Origin: Oscillospiraceae bacterium
GTDB taxonomy: Bacteria > Bacillota > Clostridia > Oscillospirales > Ruminococcaceae
Reading direction: 5' to 3'
DNA length: 64,000 bases
NCBI GenBank assembly: GCA_015067025.1
Contig: SVNC01000009.1
Coordinates: forward strand, 1 to 64,000
Numbering within the stretch: position 1 is the first letter of the stretch; each line of letters starts with the position of its first letter. Positions 43,032 to 51,004 of this stretch are shown piece after piece. A program made the translations under genes and the position numbers. Below the pieces are notes generated by a model. The model did no database searches, was not told the DNA's origin, and saw only the letters and a program-made list of their open reading frames with translations.

Positions 43032-43676
43032 ATGGAACTAAAACTTTCAGCATCAATGTTAGCAAGCGATCTTTCGAATATTGCAAAAGAAATAAAAAGA
43101 TGCGAGGACGCAGGTATAGAATGGCTCCATATTGACGTTATGGACGGTGTGTTCGTTGATAATATCACCTACGGAAATAACGTCGTAGCCGCAATAAGAG
43201 ATAAAAGCGATATCTTTTTTGATACACATCTGATGGTAACGGACCCCACAAAGCTGATACCTCTTTTTGCAAAGGCGGGCAGCGATATGCTGACTATCCA
43301 CATAGAAAGCAACGGAGATACCGCAGAAAATCTTAAGGCGATAAGAGCAAATAATATGAAGGCAGGACTTTCTGTAAAGCCCGGCACTCCCATTGAAAAA
43401 GTATACCCCTATCTTCCCTTATGCGATATGATACTGGTTATGACGGTAGAACCGGGATACGGCGGTCAGGGATTTATCCCTCACTGTGCAGATAAGGTAA
43501 AAGCACTCCGTGACTACTGTAACGAAAAGGGGATAGAAATTGATATACAGGTAGACGGCGGAATAAACGCCGATACCGCAGATATAGTAAAAAAAGCAGG
43601 GGCAAACGTCCTTGTGGCAGGCACCTATCTTTTCAAGGCAGAGGATATGAGAAAAGCGGCAGAACTTATCAGATAA
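43032..43676 (+). CDS. rpe: ribulose-phosphate 3-epimerase
   Basis: 214 residues, normal length. TIM barrel that interconverts ribulose-5-phosphate and xylulose-5-phosphate. Hallmarks: SASMLASDLSNI, HIDVMDGVFV with catalytic Asp, THLMV, VMTVEPGYGGQGF and QVDGGIN with the second catalytic Asp. Unlike many Firmicutes, it is not next to rsgA; its neighbour is a convergent mecA-like gene only eight bases away. Confidence 0.97.
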   Translation: MELKLSASMLASDLSNIAKEIKRCEDAGIEWLHIDVMDGVFVDNITYGNNVVAAIRDKSDIFFDTHLMVTDPTKLIPLFAKAGSDMLTIHIESNGDTAENLKAIRANNMKAGLSVKPGTPIEKVYPYLPLCDMILVMTVEPGYGGQGFIPHCADKVKALRDYCNEKGIEIDIQVDGGINADTADIVKKAGANVLVAGTYLFKAEDMRKAAELIR

Positions 43677-43684
43677 TCTGTGAC

Positions 43685-44242
43685 TCAGAAAAGCTTAGAC
43701 AGCTTTTCTATGGCGTTATCGCAGATAAAGCTGTAATGCTCGGCAGTTTCGCTTCTGATGATATCGTTGCAGTTGCCGATTTCCGCAAACTCATTTACAA
43801 TAACCCTTATAAAAGGAGAGAGTGAGCAGGCGCTGATTATAAGGCGGTAATTTCCCTGAAGACGGTAAAGCGAAGACTCAAGACTGTTATATTTTTTGTA
43901 AAGCTGATGGCAAAGGGATATAATATCGTTAAGACATTCGCTTTGTGCTAAGATATATTCAGCTTTTGACGGGATTTTCCGCTTTCCTGTATTAGCACTG
44001 CCAAGGCAGGAAAGATAAAGCATACATCCGCCGTCGCTTTTCGGAAAAGCTTCGACAAGCAGTCTTTCTCCCGACAGATCGAGATTTTCACTTTCCTTTA
44101 TAGCGGCAATAAGCCGCGACAGCGTGAGCTTTGTATTGTCAGAACGGCCTGCTATATCTTCGTAACGGATATTATAGCTATACATATCCGTTATTCCGAG
44201 AGTTATCTTGATCGTGTTTCCTGCAAGCATATCTATCTGCAT
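43685..44242 (-). CDS. MecA-like ClpC adaptor protein
   Basis: 185 residues from the ATG at 44242 after AGGTGA; upstream codons would run into the opposite gene and are rejected. The N-terminal MQIDMLAGNTIKITLGITDM, the central LLVEAFPKSDGGCMLYL and the C-terminal DIISLCHQLYKKYNSLESSLYRLQGNYRLII with FAEIGN...NAIEKLSKLF follow the order and pattern of MecA. MecA targets proteins to the ClpCP protease. The central acidic linker is shorter than in Bacillus. The match is by pattern, so the name is probable. Confidence 0.75.
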   Translation of the reverse strand: MQIDMLAGNTIKITLGITDMYSYNIRYEDIAGRSDNTKLTLSRLIAAIKESENLDLSGERLLVEAFPKSDGGCMLYLSCLGSANTGKRKIPSKAEYILAQSECLNDIISLCHQLYKKYNSLESSLYRLQGNYRLIISACSLSPFIRVIVNEFAEIGNCNDIIRSETAEHYSFICDNAIEKLSKLF

Positions 44243-44330
44243 ATTGTCACCTCGAATAATACATTTCCGTAACGGAAAATCAATATAAGGCGATATTTCG
44301 CCATAATCTGAAAGGATCATACACCCATAT

Positions 44331-45623
44331 ATGAGTAGCCCAACAAGAGAAGAGCTTCTTCGGAAGATCGACGAAGCACCGCTTCTGATGACCAAAGAAG
44401 CTGCAAAGAAAAAATTGCGAAAACCCCGTAGCGTTTATGCAGACCAGATACTTCTGATGCTGGCTGTTATGGTGCTGTCGGTCTATATATACGGACCACG
44501 TGCCCTTGCGGTATGTGCATTTTCAGTACTGTGCTGTGCAATTACCGATATGATAGGTTGTTTTCTTTCCAAGAAGGAATACAGCTTCAAGGACCTTTCC
44601 AACGTTGCCTACGGTATGGCGGTAGCACTTATGCTTCCTGCCTCGGTAGAATATTATATAGTAATGATCGGTGCGGTGCTTGCAATAACCGTAAAGCACG
44701 TTTTCGGCGGCAAGGATAACTATATCTTCAATCCTGCCGCAGTAGCCATTGCATTTTTGATAATCTGCTATCCTCAGCAGGTGCTGATGTATCCTGCTCA
44801 CAATGCAGAGCTTGCAATATTCGGTGCAAACGAAATGCCTCTTTTAAACAGCATCGAAAGCAGCTTTATCAAAAACGGTGCTTTGCCGAATTTAACCGCT
44901 CTTGATATATTGATGGGCAATTTCGCAGGGCCTATGGGTACTACTCATATACTCGTTCTTATCGTCTGCGGAATATGTCTTCTTTTCCGTAAAAGCATTT
45001 CATTCAGTGCAACCCTTGGCGGAGTAGGAAGTATGGCGTTACTGAGCTTCCTTCTTACAGGCTCTGTGGATGCAACGGTATTCCGTTTTATAAGCGGCTT
45101 TGTGCTGTTCGGATTTATATTTCTTGCCAGCGACCCTCAGACTCTGCCCTATACAGGTGGCGGACGATTGCTTTACGGTATCTCCTTAGGCGTCATTGCT
45201 ACCATTTTCAGAAACAGTGCAAACATCGAGGGTGTATTCGTATTCGCTCTGCTTATAACAAACGTGCTTTCTCTTTACCTTGATAAGCTCTTCTTTGATA
45301 TAAAGAATAAATTAAAGCAGATGTTCAGTTACCTTAAAAATAATTTAGGTTCCTTTGAACGAATGTCAAAGGACGCAAAGCTCGGCAAGACTCCTGCTCT
45401 TTCAGATACTCAGGAGATCATAATCCAGCCTGTAAATTATAATATGCCCCCCATTGACAATAAAGTTACAAAGATAAAAAGAAAAAAGAAGTTAGGTTTT
45501 GCCGAAATAAAGGAAAGTATAGCGGATCTTTTCAAGAAGAACAATAAACCTGTAAAGAAAACGGAGGTCAGTCATGGCGACAGCGAAACAGATAAAGCCG
45601 AAGAAAATAAAACAGAAGACTGA
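44331..45623 (+). CDS. RnfD/NqrB-like membrane protein lacking the covalent FMN threonine
   Basis: 430 residues, about nine to ten transmembrane segments, with a charged C-terminal tail of about 100 residues. Family blocks: VKHVFGGKDNYIFNPAAVAIAF and FASDPQ-like LASDPQTLPYTGGGR near the end of the membrane part. In RnfD/NqrB the SGAT motif carries covalently bound FMN on Thr; the matching stretch here reads NGALP (182-186), so that Thr is Leu. It is followed by an RnfE-like and an RnfA-like gene, but no rnfB, rnfC or rnfG is present. AAAGGA lies about 15 bases before the ATG, a longer spacing than usual. It overlaps the next gene by 50 bp. Confidence 0.8.
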   Translation: MSSPTREELLRKIDEAPLLMTKEAAKKKLRKPRSVYADQILLMLAVMVLSVYIYGPRALAVCAFSVLCCAITDMIGCFLSKKEYSFKDLSNVAYGMAVALMLPASVEYYIVMIGAVLAITVKHVFGGKDNYIFNPAAVAIAFLIICYPQQVLMYPAHNAELAIFGANEMPLLNSIESSFIKNGALPNLTALDILMGNFAGPMGTTHILVLIVCGICLLFRKSISFSATLGGVGSMALLSFLLTGSVDATVFRFISGFVLFGFIFLASDPQTLPYTGGGRLLYGISLGVIATIFRNSANIEGVFVFALLITNVLSLYLDKLFFDIKNKLKQMFSYLKNNLGSFERMSKDAKLGKTPALSDTQEIIIQPVNYNMPPIDNKVTKIKRKKKLGFAEIKESIADLFKKNNKPVKKTEVSHGDSETDKAEENKTED

Positions 45624-46320
45624 TTTCAAGTTTACAAGAGATCTTCTTGACGGTCTTGCAAAGCAGAACGTCGTACTGATGACGGGTATTGTAAACGCAC
45701 CTGTTATTATCGCCGCAACCTCTTTTAAAAAGGGAGTTGTTATAGCGATTGCTTTTGCGATAATTTCCTTCCTTACAATACTCACCTGCTCCTTTATCCC
45801 TAAAAAGATAGTTTACACGCTCCGTGTAATTATATATGCTCTGGTAGGCTCGGTTTATTATATCCCGACGGTGTTACTGCTTGAAAGGATATTCCCACTT
45901 ACCGTTCAGCTTATCGGTATCTATATGCCGCTTCTTATAGCAAACGCACTTATATTCTCAAAGACAGAGAGCCGCTTCTATCTTGAATCAAAGCAGAAGA
46001 TGGTTATAGACGTAATAATGTTTATCATAGGCTTTGGCGTTATATGTGTGCTTACAGGCGGATTCAGAGAGGTCATCTGCTTTGGCACCTTTGCAGGTGT
46101 CAAAATTCTGGATATAAGTATATCAGCCTTTGAAGCCCCCTTCGGCGGATTTATACTCGTAGGAATAATGGCGGGTATGTTCAGAGCCTTATACAACTAT
46201 CTCAGAAACAGAAGAATAAAGCAGAATGAAGAGCTTGCAAGAGCTGAAGCTCTTCGTAAAGCACAAAGCGAAAAGCTGATAGAAGAAGAAACGATATCAG
46301 AGCCTAAGCAACTGCAATAA
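45574..46320 (+). CDS. RnfE/NqrD-like membrane protein lacking Fe-S cysteines
   Basis: 248 residues, six transmembrane segments. Recognisable family landmarks are QNVVLMTGIVNAPVI in helix 1, IYMPLLIANALIF in the middle and GGFREVICFGTF near the end. RnfE and NqrD normally coordinate an intramembrane 2Fe-2S cluster through cysteines in LGLCP and VNCxxLG. Here the first site has no cysteine (residues 36-46) and the second reads NAL (124-126). The cytoplasmic C-terminal tail (about 210-248) is Glu/Arg-rich and helical. It starts inside the RnfD-like gene, so translation is coupled. Confidence 0.78.
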   Translation: MATAKQIKPKKIKQKTDFKFTRDLLDGLAKQNVVLMTGIVNAPVIIAATSFKKGVVIAIAFAIISFLTILTCSFIPKKIVYTLRVIIYALVGSVYYIPTVLLLERIFPLTVQLIGIYMPLLIANALIFSKTESRFYLESKQKMVIDVIMFIIGFGVICVLTGGFREVICFGTFAGVKILDISISAFEAPFGGFILVGIMAGMFRALYNYLRNRRIKQNEELARAEALRKAQSEKLIEEETISEPKQLQ

Positions 46321-46339
46321 AAAAGAAAAAGGAAAACCA

Positions 46340-46939
46340 ATGGATAAGCTTTTATTATTTATAAACACCGCAATGTTTGCCATGTTCGTTGAAAATGCAA
46401 TTTTCAGCAGAGCGCTCGGCACGAGCGTTGCATTTTATGCTTCGAGAAAAAAAGATAGCATAATCGGGCTTGGTGTCGGCATAACATTTGTAACGGTACT
46501 GTCAAGTTTCGTCACCTTCTGGTTTGACGCATGGCTTTACGATTACGAATATTACTACGTGATAATGCCGCTCATCTACACTCTTATAGTTAGTGTTATA
46601 TACACTGCAAGTCTTCTTATCATCTGGAGGTTCTTGCCGAAGCTCTTCAGAAGTATAAAGAAATACGTACATCTGTCTGTATTCAATGCAACGGTACTTG
46701 GAGCGTTATTTTTAAACACCGTTTACCGTACCGATCTGTTACAATATATTGCGTTTGGTGTGGGAATTTCCGCGGGCTTCTTTATTGCGGTATTCTTCCT
46801 GCATATAGCAAACGAAAGACTCAATTCTCCCCTTATTCCCGAAGCCTTCAGAGGTATGCCTATAATGATGGTCTTTATCGGAATAATGTCACTCGCATTC
46901 TACGCCCTGACAGGCTACAACACAGGAGCAATAGCTTAA
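46340..46939 (+). CDS. RnfA/NqrE-like membrane protein with no cysteines
   Basis: 199 residues, six transmembrane segments, normal family length. MFVENAIFSRALGTSVAF corresponds to the NNFVLSRFLGICPF start of RnfA, and VFNATVLGALFLN corresponds to TTNCAVLGVALLN. Both cluster cysteines are replaced (S29, A117), and the protein has no cysteine at all. The neighbouring RnfE-like protein shows the same loss. The operon therefore encodes a membrane core without the known redox groups. The gene follows RnfE by 19 bp. Confidence 0.78.
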   Translation: MDKLLLFINTAMFAMFVENAIFSRALGTSVAFYASRKKDSIIGLGVGITFVTVLSSFVTFWFDAWLYDYEYYYVIMPLIYTLIVSVIYTASLLIIWRFLPKLFRSIKKYVHLSVFNATVLGALFLNTVYRTDLLQYIAFGVGISAGFFIAVFFLHIANERLNSPLIPEAFRGMPIMMVFIGIMSLAFYALTGYNTGAIA

Positions 46940-46978
46940 ACAAAAATCACACTAAAAATAAAAAGGGATAATGAAGAT

Positions 46979-48214
46979 ATGAAAAACAAAGGGATAAAGG
47001 TTAAACGCCGTAGAAAAAATTTCTACAGAAAAAGAAAAAGCACCGGACGTAAGGTACTGGAGGTAATTTTAATTATTCTCCTTATCGGAGCGTTAGTTTT
47101 TATAGGTTATTCAGTTGCACCTCCACTGATCAAGTTCTTCTCAGGAGATAACGACAACTCATCAACCCGCGAGCCTGTATGGACTCCGCCTGAAACCACT
47201 ACTTCCCAGACGGAAAGCAGTGTGGTTACAACTCCGCCCGTAACGACCGAAAAACCGGAGGATAAGCCTCAGCTTCTTGGTGGTACGAATGCAGTGACCG
47301 CACCCGACTCAGCTCTGCAAAGCTCTGCGGCTCTCAAAAAATATCTTGAAACCGCAAAAAACAGCGGATATAAGGCTGTGATCTTCTATCTTAAGGATGA
47401 TACGGGACATCTTCTGTACAAATCATCCGTTGATACGATAAAGGATAACACAACTATCGTTACAGGCAAGCTTACTGCCGCACAGATAGTAAAGATATGT
47501 AAGGAAGCACAGATCACTCCCGTTGCGTCTATCACAACACTTAACGACCATCTGATACCGAAATTTGTTGACGGCACAGGCTACAGAACGTCAGATGACT
47601 GGGAGTGGCTTGATGCAGCCTACGACAAGGGCGGTCAGCCCTGGGCTACCCCCTATTCTTCAGCTACTGTGACGTATCTTTCAAAGATAACCAAGGAGCT
47701 GTCACAGGCAGGCTTTGAAAGTATAATCTTAAAGGATGTGACTTTCCCTAATTTCGGTAACTACGATTACTCCTTACTTCCTGCTTATTTAAAGGAAAGT
47801 GCGAGAACAGAAAAGCTTGTGGCACTTATCAATAAGTGTGCTTCTACAGCGACTGCTTCTCATTCCTTCGTAAATATAGACGCGGCAAATCTGCTGACTC
47901 TTAACAAAGCATATTACAAGGGCACCGCAGAGGTCTGGAAGAATAAAGACGGTATCACAGGTGCAGGTATAGTAGTTACTCTTGACGTCAATACTCTTGG
48001 TACGTCGTTACAGATATCCGACAGTGAAACTCTTAAGGTTGACAAGGATATCGCAAAGGCGGTAACAGGCGTATTTACAAAGGTCAAGAAAACTGCCGGC
48101 AATACCGAAATAGCGGTAGGCATAAGCAATTCGTCAAAGCTCACGTCGGCACAGATAAAGAGTGCGGTAGCTGCATTTAAAAAACTCGGTTACGAAAACA
48201 TCGTATTGATGTAA
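46979..48214 (+). CDS. membrane-anchored putative glycoside hydrolase (DUF4015-like TIM barrel)
   Basis: 411 residues. A very basic N-terminus (RRRKNFYRKRKS) precedes a transmembrane segment at about 28-50, then a Thr/Pro-rich linker. From about 100 the sequence fits a barrel domain of the putative glycoside hydrolase group: SGYKAVIFYLKDDTG, ITPVASITTLNDH, EWLDAAYDKGGQPWATPYS, GFESIILKDVTFPNFG, and GITGAGIVVTLDVN. It would act outside the membrane on wall or environmental glycans. It follows the Rnf-like genes by 40 bp and may share their transcript. Confidence 0.75.
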   Translation: MKNKGIKVKRRRKNFYRKRKSTGRKVLEVILIILLIGALVFIGYSVAPPLIKFFSGDNDNSSTREPVWTPPETTTSQTESSVVTTPPVTTEKPEDKPQLLGGTNAVTAPDSALQSSAALKKYLETAKNSGYKAVIFYLKDDTGHLLYKSSVDTIKDNTTIVTGKLTAAQIVKICKEAQITPVASITTLNDHLIPKFVDGTGYRTSDDWEWLDAAYDKGGQPWATPYSSATVTYLSKITKELSQAGFESIILKDVTFPNFGNYDYSLLPAYLKESARTEKLVALINKCASTATASHSFVNIDAANLLTLNKAYYKGTAEVWKNKDGITGAGIVVTLDVNTLGTSLQISDSETLKVDKDIAKAVTGVFTKVKKTAGNTEIAVGISNSSKLTSAQIKSAVAAFKKLGYENIVLM

Positions 48215-48225
48215 ATAAAAAAGTC

Positions 48226-48254
48226 TTGCATTTATATCTTAATTAGGGTATAAT
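48226..48254 (+). promoter_or_regulatory. promoter of yajC
   Basis: TTGCAT at 48226-48231 and TATAAT at 48249-48254 with a 17-bp spacer. Confidence 0.75.
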
Positions 48255-48297
48255 AAGAAATATATCAAATCCGGACATAAGAAAGGAAACATAAAAA

Positions 48298-48642
48298 ATG
48301 ACAGAAATTTTAAATCTTCTTGCTGAAACAGCAACACAGAATCCCGACGCGGCAAACCCTGCTGCAATGCTCACAATGCTTATTCCCTTAGCGGCAATGA
48401 TCCTTATCTTCTACTTCCTCATTATAAGACCTGAGAAGAAGCGTTCAAAGAAGATGAAGGAAATGCTCAACAACCTTGAAGTAGCGGATGAAGTCGTTAC
48501 AACAGGCGGTATCATCGGCAGAGTACTCAGCGTTAAGGAAGATACAGTCCTTATCGAAACAGGCAGCGACAGAACGAAGATCCGTGTTTTAAAGGCAAGC
48601 ATTGCTGAAAACAGAACCGTTCACGATACTACAGAAGGCTAA
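48298..48642 (+). CDS. yajC: preprotein translocase subunit YajC
   Basis: 114 residues. One transmembrane helix at about 24-44 (MLIPLAAMILIFYFLIIRP) is followed by the diagnostic RPEKKRSKKMKEMLNNL and VVTTGGIIGRV. YajC accompanies SecDF in protein export. It has its own promoter and terminator here and secDF is not adjacent. The N-terminal region before the helix is longer than in many homologues. Confidence 0.95.
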   Translation: MTEILNLLAETATQNPDAANPAAMLTMLIPLAAMILIFYFLIIRPEKKRSKKMKEMLNNLEVADEVVTTGGIIGRVLSVKEDTVLIETGSDRTKIRVLKASIAENRTVHDTTEG

Positions 48643-48675
48643 ACAAAGCTACTAACTATAAACAAAATAATTTAT

Positions 48676-48794
48676 GCGGGCGAACATCAGTCGTTGGTCT
48701 AAAGACCATCACTGTTTCTTACGAAACAGTGAGCCCCTACAACTAACCGTGTTATATCACGGAATTTCGTAGGGGACGAATTGAGTTCGCCCGC
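48676..48794. repeat. nested intergenic inverted repeat with mini-hairpins
   Basis: The ends GCGGGCGAAC (48676-48685) and GTTCGCCCGC (48785-48794) are perfect complements; CCCCTAC (48734-48740) and GTAGGGG (48769-48775) form an inner pair. Three further hairpins sit inside: TGGTCTAAAGACCA (48695-48708), CACTGTTTC/GAAACAGTG (48710-48731) and CCGTGTTATATCACGG (48747-48762). The first recurs at 7083-7094. Confidence 0.7.
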
Positions 48795-48818
48795 TGTTAT
48801 TATATAATTATTGTTGTT

Positions 48819-48840
48819 ACGCCGTAAGCGGCGTTTTTTT
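48819..48840 (+). terminator. intrinsic terminator after yajC
   Basis: ACGCCG-TAAG-CGGCGT followed by seven T. Confidence 0.88.
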
Positions 48841-48872
48841 ATATACAAGACGTATTTGCAAGTCGTTTTGAG

Positions 48873-49781
48873 TTAAAGAACACCCTTTATCCAACCTGTA
48901 ACGCCGTTTTTAAGCCTTTCATCAGCCGGTGTGCCGTCGTCAAACATCAGATTATTCTGAATCCAGTTTATCATACAGTGCTGACCCATTTCAAAGCCGT
49001 AGAATACCGAGGATACACCGCCATCACCATTATATACCCATTTCGGGAAGAAACATATTGTATCAGGTAATTCGTTAAGCTCCTTTTCAAAGGGTGCTAT
49101 GCACTCGTCGAAGATCGCCATTTCGTCATATCTGCCGTGAGCGATAATGAGCTTTGTGCCACCCTTTATTATTTCCTTTATCTTATCAATGGCAGGGAGA
49201 TAACCTGACGCTATCGGGATAGCACCGTCAAAAAATCCGATGTGATCCTCAAGAAGTTGCCAGGTGAAATATCCGCCTGAGGATGCACCCATAACAAATT
49301 TCTTGCTTATATTTTCCTTGTTATCTTTGCAGACCTTATCGAAAATCGCCTTTATCGGCTTGCTGTGGACCTTATCCCACGTACCCTTTATCCAGCCTTC
49401 TTCAGTTCTTTCTTCATTCGCAAGGGGAACAATGATATATGCTCCTCCCATCTCCTGTTGGTATTTTGGCGAAGCATACTGTTCAGCGCCACAGCACATT
49501 ATACAGCCCTCTTCCATAAGAGAGTTGCTTGCTCCGTGTAACCACATCAGAACAGGGTATTTCTTATTCTTGTCAGCACCATGCTTTACAGGATCGTAAA
49601 CATAATATCTGATATCCCCTGTTTCTTCACAGGGGTATATGTATTTATCAAAAAGATCAAAGTATATCTTGCTTTTATACGTAGTCTGATAGCTGATAAA
49701 TTCGCCTTCAGAAAGAAATTCTGCCCATTGGGGAACAGCGTTTTTATCCTGTTGAGTCTTTTTAAAATCAGGTAGTGCCAT
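48873..49781 (-). CDS. alpha/beta hydrolase, esterase/PHB-depolymerase-like
   Basis: 302 residues, no signal peptide. An HGAS oxyanion segment (VLMWLHGASNS) is followed by the nucleophile elbow MGASSGGY (G165-x-S167-x-G169), then LIIAHGRYDEMA with the acid residue and GQHCMINW with the likely histidine. This resembles predicted peptidase/esterase proteins related to poly(3-hydroxybutyrate) depolymerase and feruloyl esterase. A role in acyl or sugar-ester removal is plausible. It is the last of three genes after the DUF368 gene. Confidence 0.85.
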   Translation of the reverse strand: MALPDFKKTQQDKNAVPQWAEFLSEGEFISYQTTYKSKIYFDLFDKYIYPCEETGDIRYYVYDPVKHGADKNKKYPVLMWLHGASNSLMEEGCIMCCGAEQYASPKYQQEMGGAYIIVPLANEERTEEGWIKGTWDKVHSKPIKAIFDKVCKDNKENISKKFVMGASSGGYFTWQLLEDHIGFFDGAIPIASGYLPAIDKIKEIIKGGTKLIIAHGRYDEMAIFDECIAPFEKELNELPDTICFFPKWVYNGDGGVSSVFYGFEMGQHCMINWIQNNLMFDDGTPADERLKNGVTGWIKGVL

Positions 49782-49804
49782 AAATTTTCTCCTTTATATA
49801 TTTC

Positions 49805-49825
49805 TCGGGAGGCTGTGCCTCCCGA
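49805..49825 (-). terminator. hairpin between the DUF368 and esterase genes
   Basis: TCGGGAGGC and GCCTCCCGA form a nine-pair stem with a three-base loop and a poor T tail; partial read-through into the esterase gene is likely. Confidence 0.5.
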
Positions 49826-49833
49826 TTCTTGCT

Positions 49834-50982
49834 TTATTTTGCTTCCACCTTTGTGTGCTTACCTACTATAAGAGCAATTACGCCGCCTATGATCAAAGTA
49901 GCAAAGCCTGTAAGAGTTGATAAATTAAAGCCGAAGCCTGCGGGGAATATAACGTATATAGATCCTGCCACAAGTCCTAATATTACGCTATAGACCATAA
50001 GACTCCACTTTTTCATAAGGAAGGTTATAAGTCTTGCACCTATTACAAGACCTGCAACGGCACCTATTGCACAGGGGATTATGATTGCAAAGTCAAAGCC
50101 CTTTACTGCGGCTATTACCGTAGAGTATACACCGAGCGTCATCATAACGAATGAGCCTGATACACCGGGGATTATCATTGCTATTGCCGCTACAAAGAGC
50201 GATACCATCATAGTAAGGAAAAAAGTTACGTCCATTGCATAGCTGACGTTAAGCGACATTTTTGACGTATCAGCTTCTATTACATCGTGATAGATAAAGG
50301 TAGCACTTTTGCCTGCTTCAATTACTGCATTTTCTTTGCTTGTAAACATATTTGGAGTGTTTGCAGGAAGCTTAATACCGAAAATTCCTTTTATCTTATC
50401 GATAGTGGAATAATCATATACCGCTACTGCATCGCCTTCCATCGTTTCATCAAGCTGAATAGTCTCGTCTTCAAATTCTATCGACCAACCGTTTATTGCT
50501 CTGTTGCTGTCGTTGTAAACCGTTATCGTAGTTGAAATGCCGTTGCTTTTCATATCAAAGCGATAAGGGTCTGCACCGCTGTTGTTTTCGAGAATTGCAA
50601 GACCCACAACTGCCGCGAGACCAATAACAAAGGGCAGGATGCAGATGGGTCTGAATTTTTCCTTTACCGTAGCATTACGGATTATAAGCGGAACACTGCC
50701 TATAATAAGTCCCATAAAGAACATATTTGTCTGAACGGGGAAGTTAGTGAATAAGAAGGTTATGATAAATGCAAAGCCTACTATGCCAATAACTGCACCT
50801 ATTCCGAAGAATATAAGAAAAACCAGATTTTTCTTTATTTCTTTTATATTCAGGGTAAGTGCACCGCACACCTTGTCGTAACAGCCGAATACAACGAGCA
50901 TCGTACCGCCGCTGACGCCGGGGATGACGTTTGCTATACCAAAAACCATACCGTAAACTACGGCTAACAGATACTGCAACAT
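49834..50982 (-). CDS. DUF368 (PopT-like polyprenyl-phosphate translocase) with inserted beta domain
   Basis: 382 residues, about 80-100 more than ordinary DUF368 proteins. The membrane part shows two copies of the family motif IPGVSG (20-25 and 271-276). DUF368 proteins have been linked to recycling of undecaprenyl phosphate across the membrane. Residues about 132-248 form an insertion between membrane halves that lacks hydrophobic helices and contains TTITVYNDSNRAINGWSIEF and IEAGKSATFIY, patterns typical of beta-sandwich carbohydrate-binding modules (CBM2/CBM3-like). The gene follows the P-type ATPase gene by 22 bp. Confidence 0.85.
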   Translation of the reverse strand: MLQYLLAVVYGMVFGIANVIPGVSGGTMLVVFGCYDKVCGALTLNIKEIKKNLVFLIFFGIGAVIGIVGFAFIITFLFTNFPVQTNMFFMGLIIGSVPLIIRNATVKEKFRPICILPFVIGLAAVVGLAILENNSGADPYRFDMKSNGISTTITVYNDSNRAINGWSIEFEDETIQLDETMEGDAVAVYDYSTIDKIKGIFGIKLPANTPNMFTSKENAVIEAGKSATFIYHDVIEADTSKMSLNVSYAMDVTFFLTMMVSLFVAAIAMIIPGVSGSFVMMTLGVYSTVIAAVKGFDFAIIIPCAIGAVAGLVIGARLITFLMKKWSLMVYSVILGLVAGSIYVIFPAGFGFNLSTLTGFATLIIGGVIALIVGKHTKVEAK

Positions 50983-51004
50983 AAATTATACGCCTTTCTT
51001 TTGT

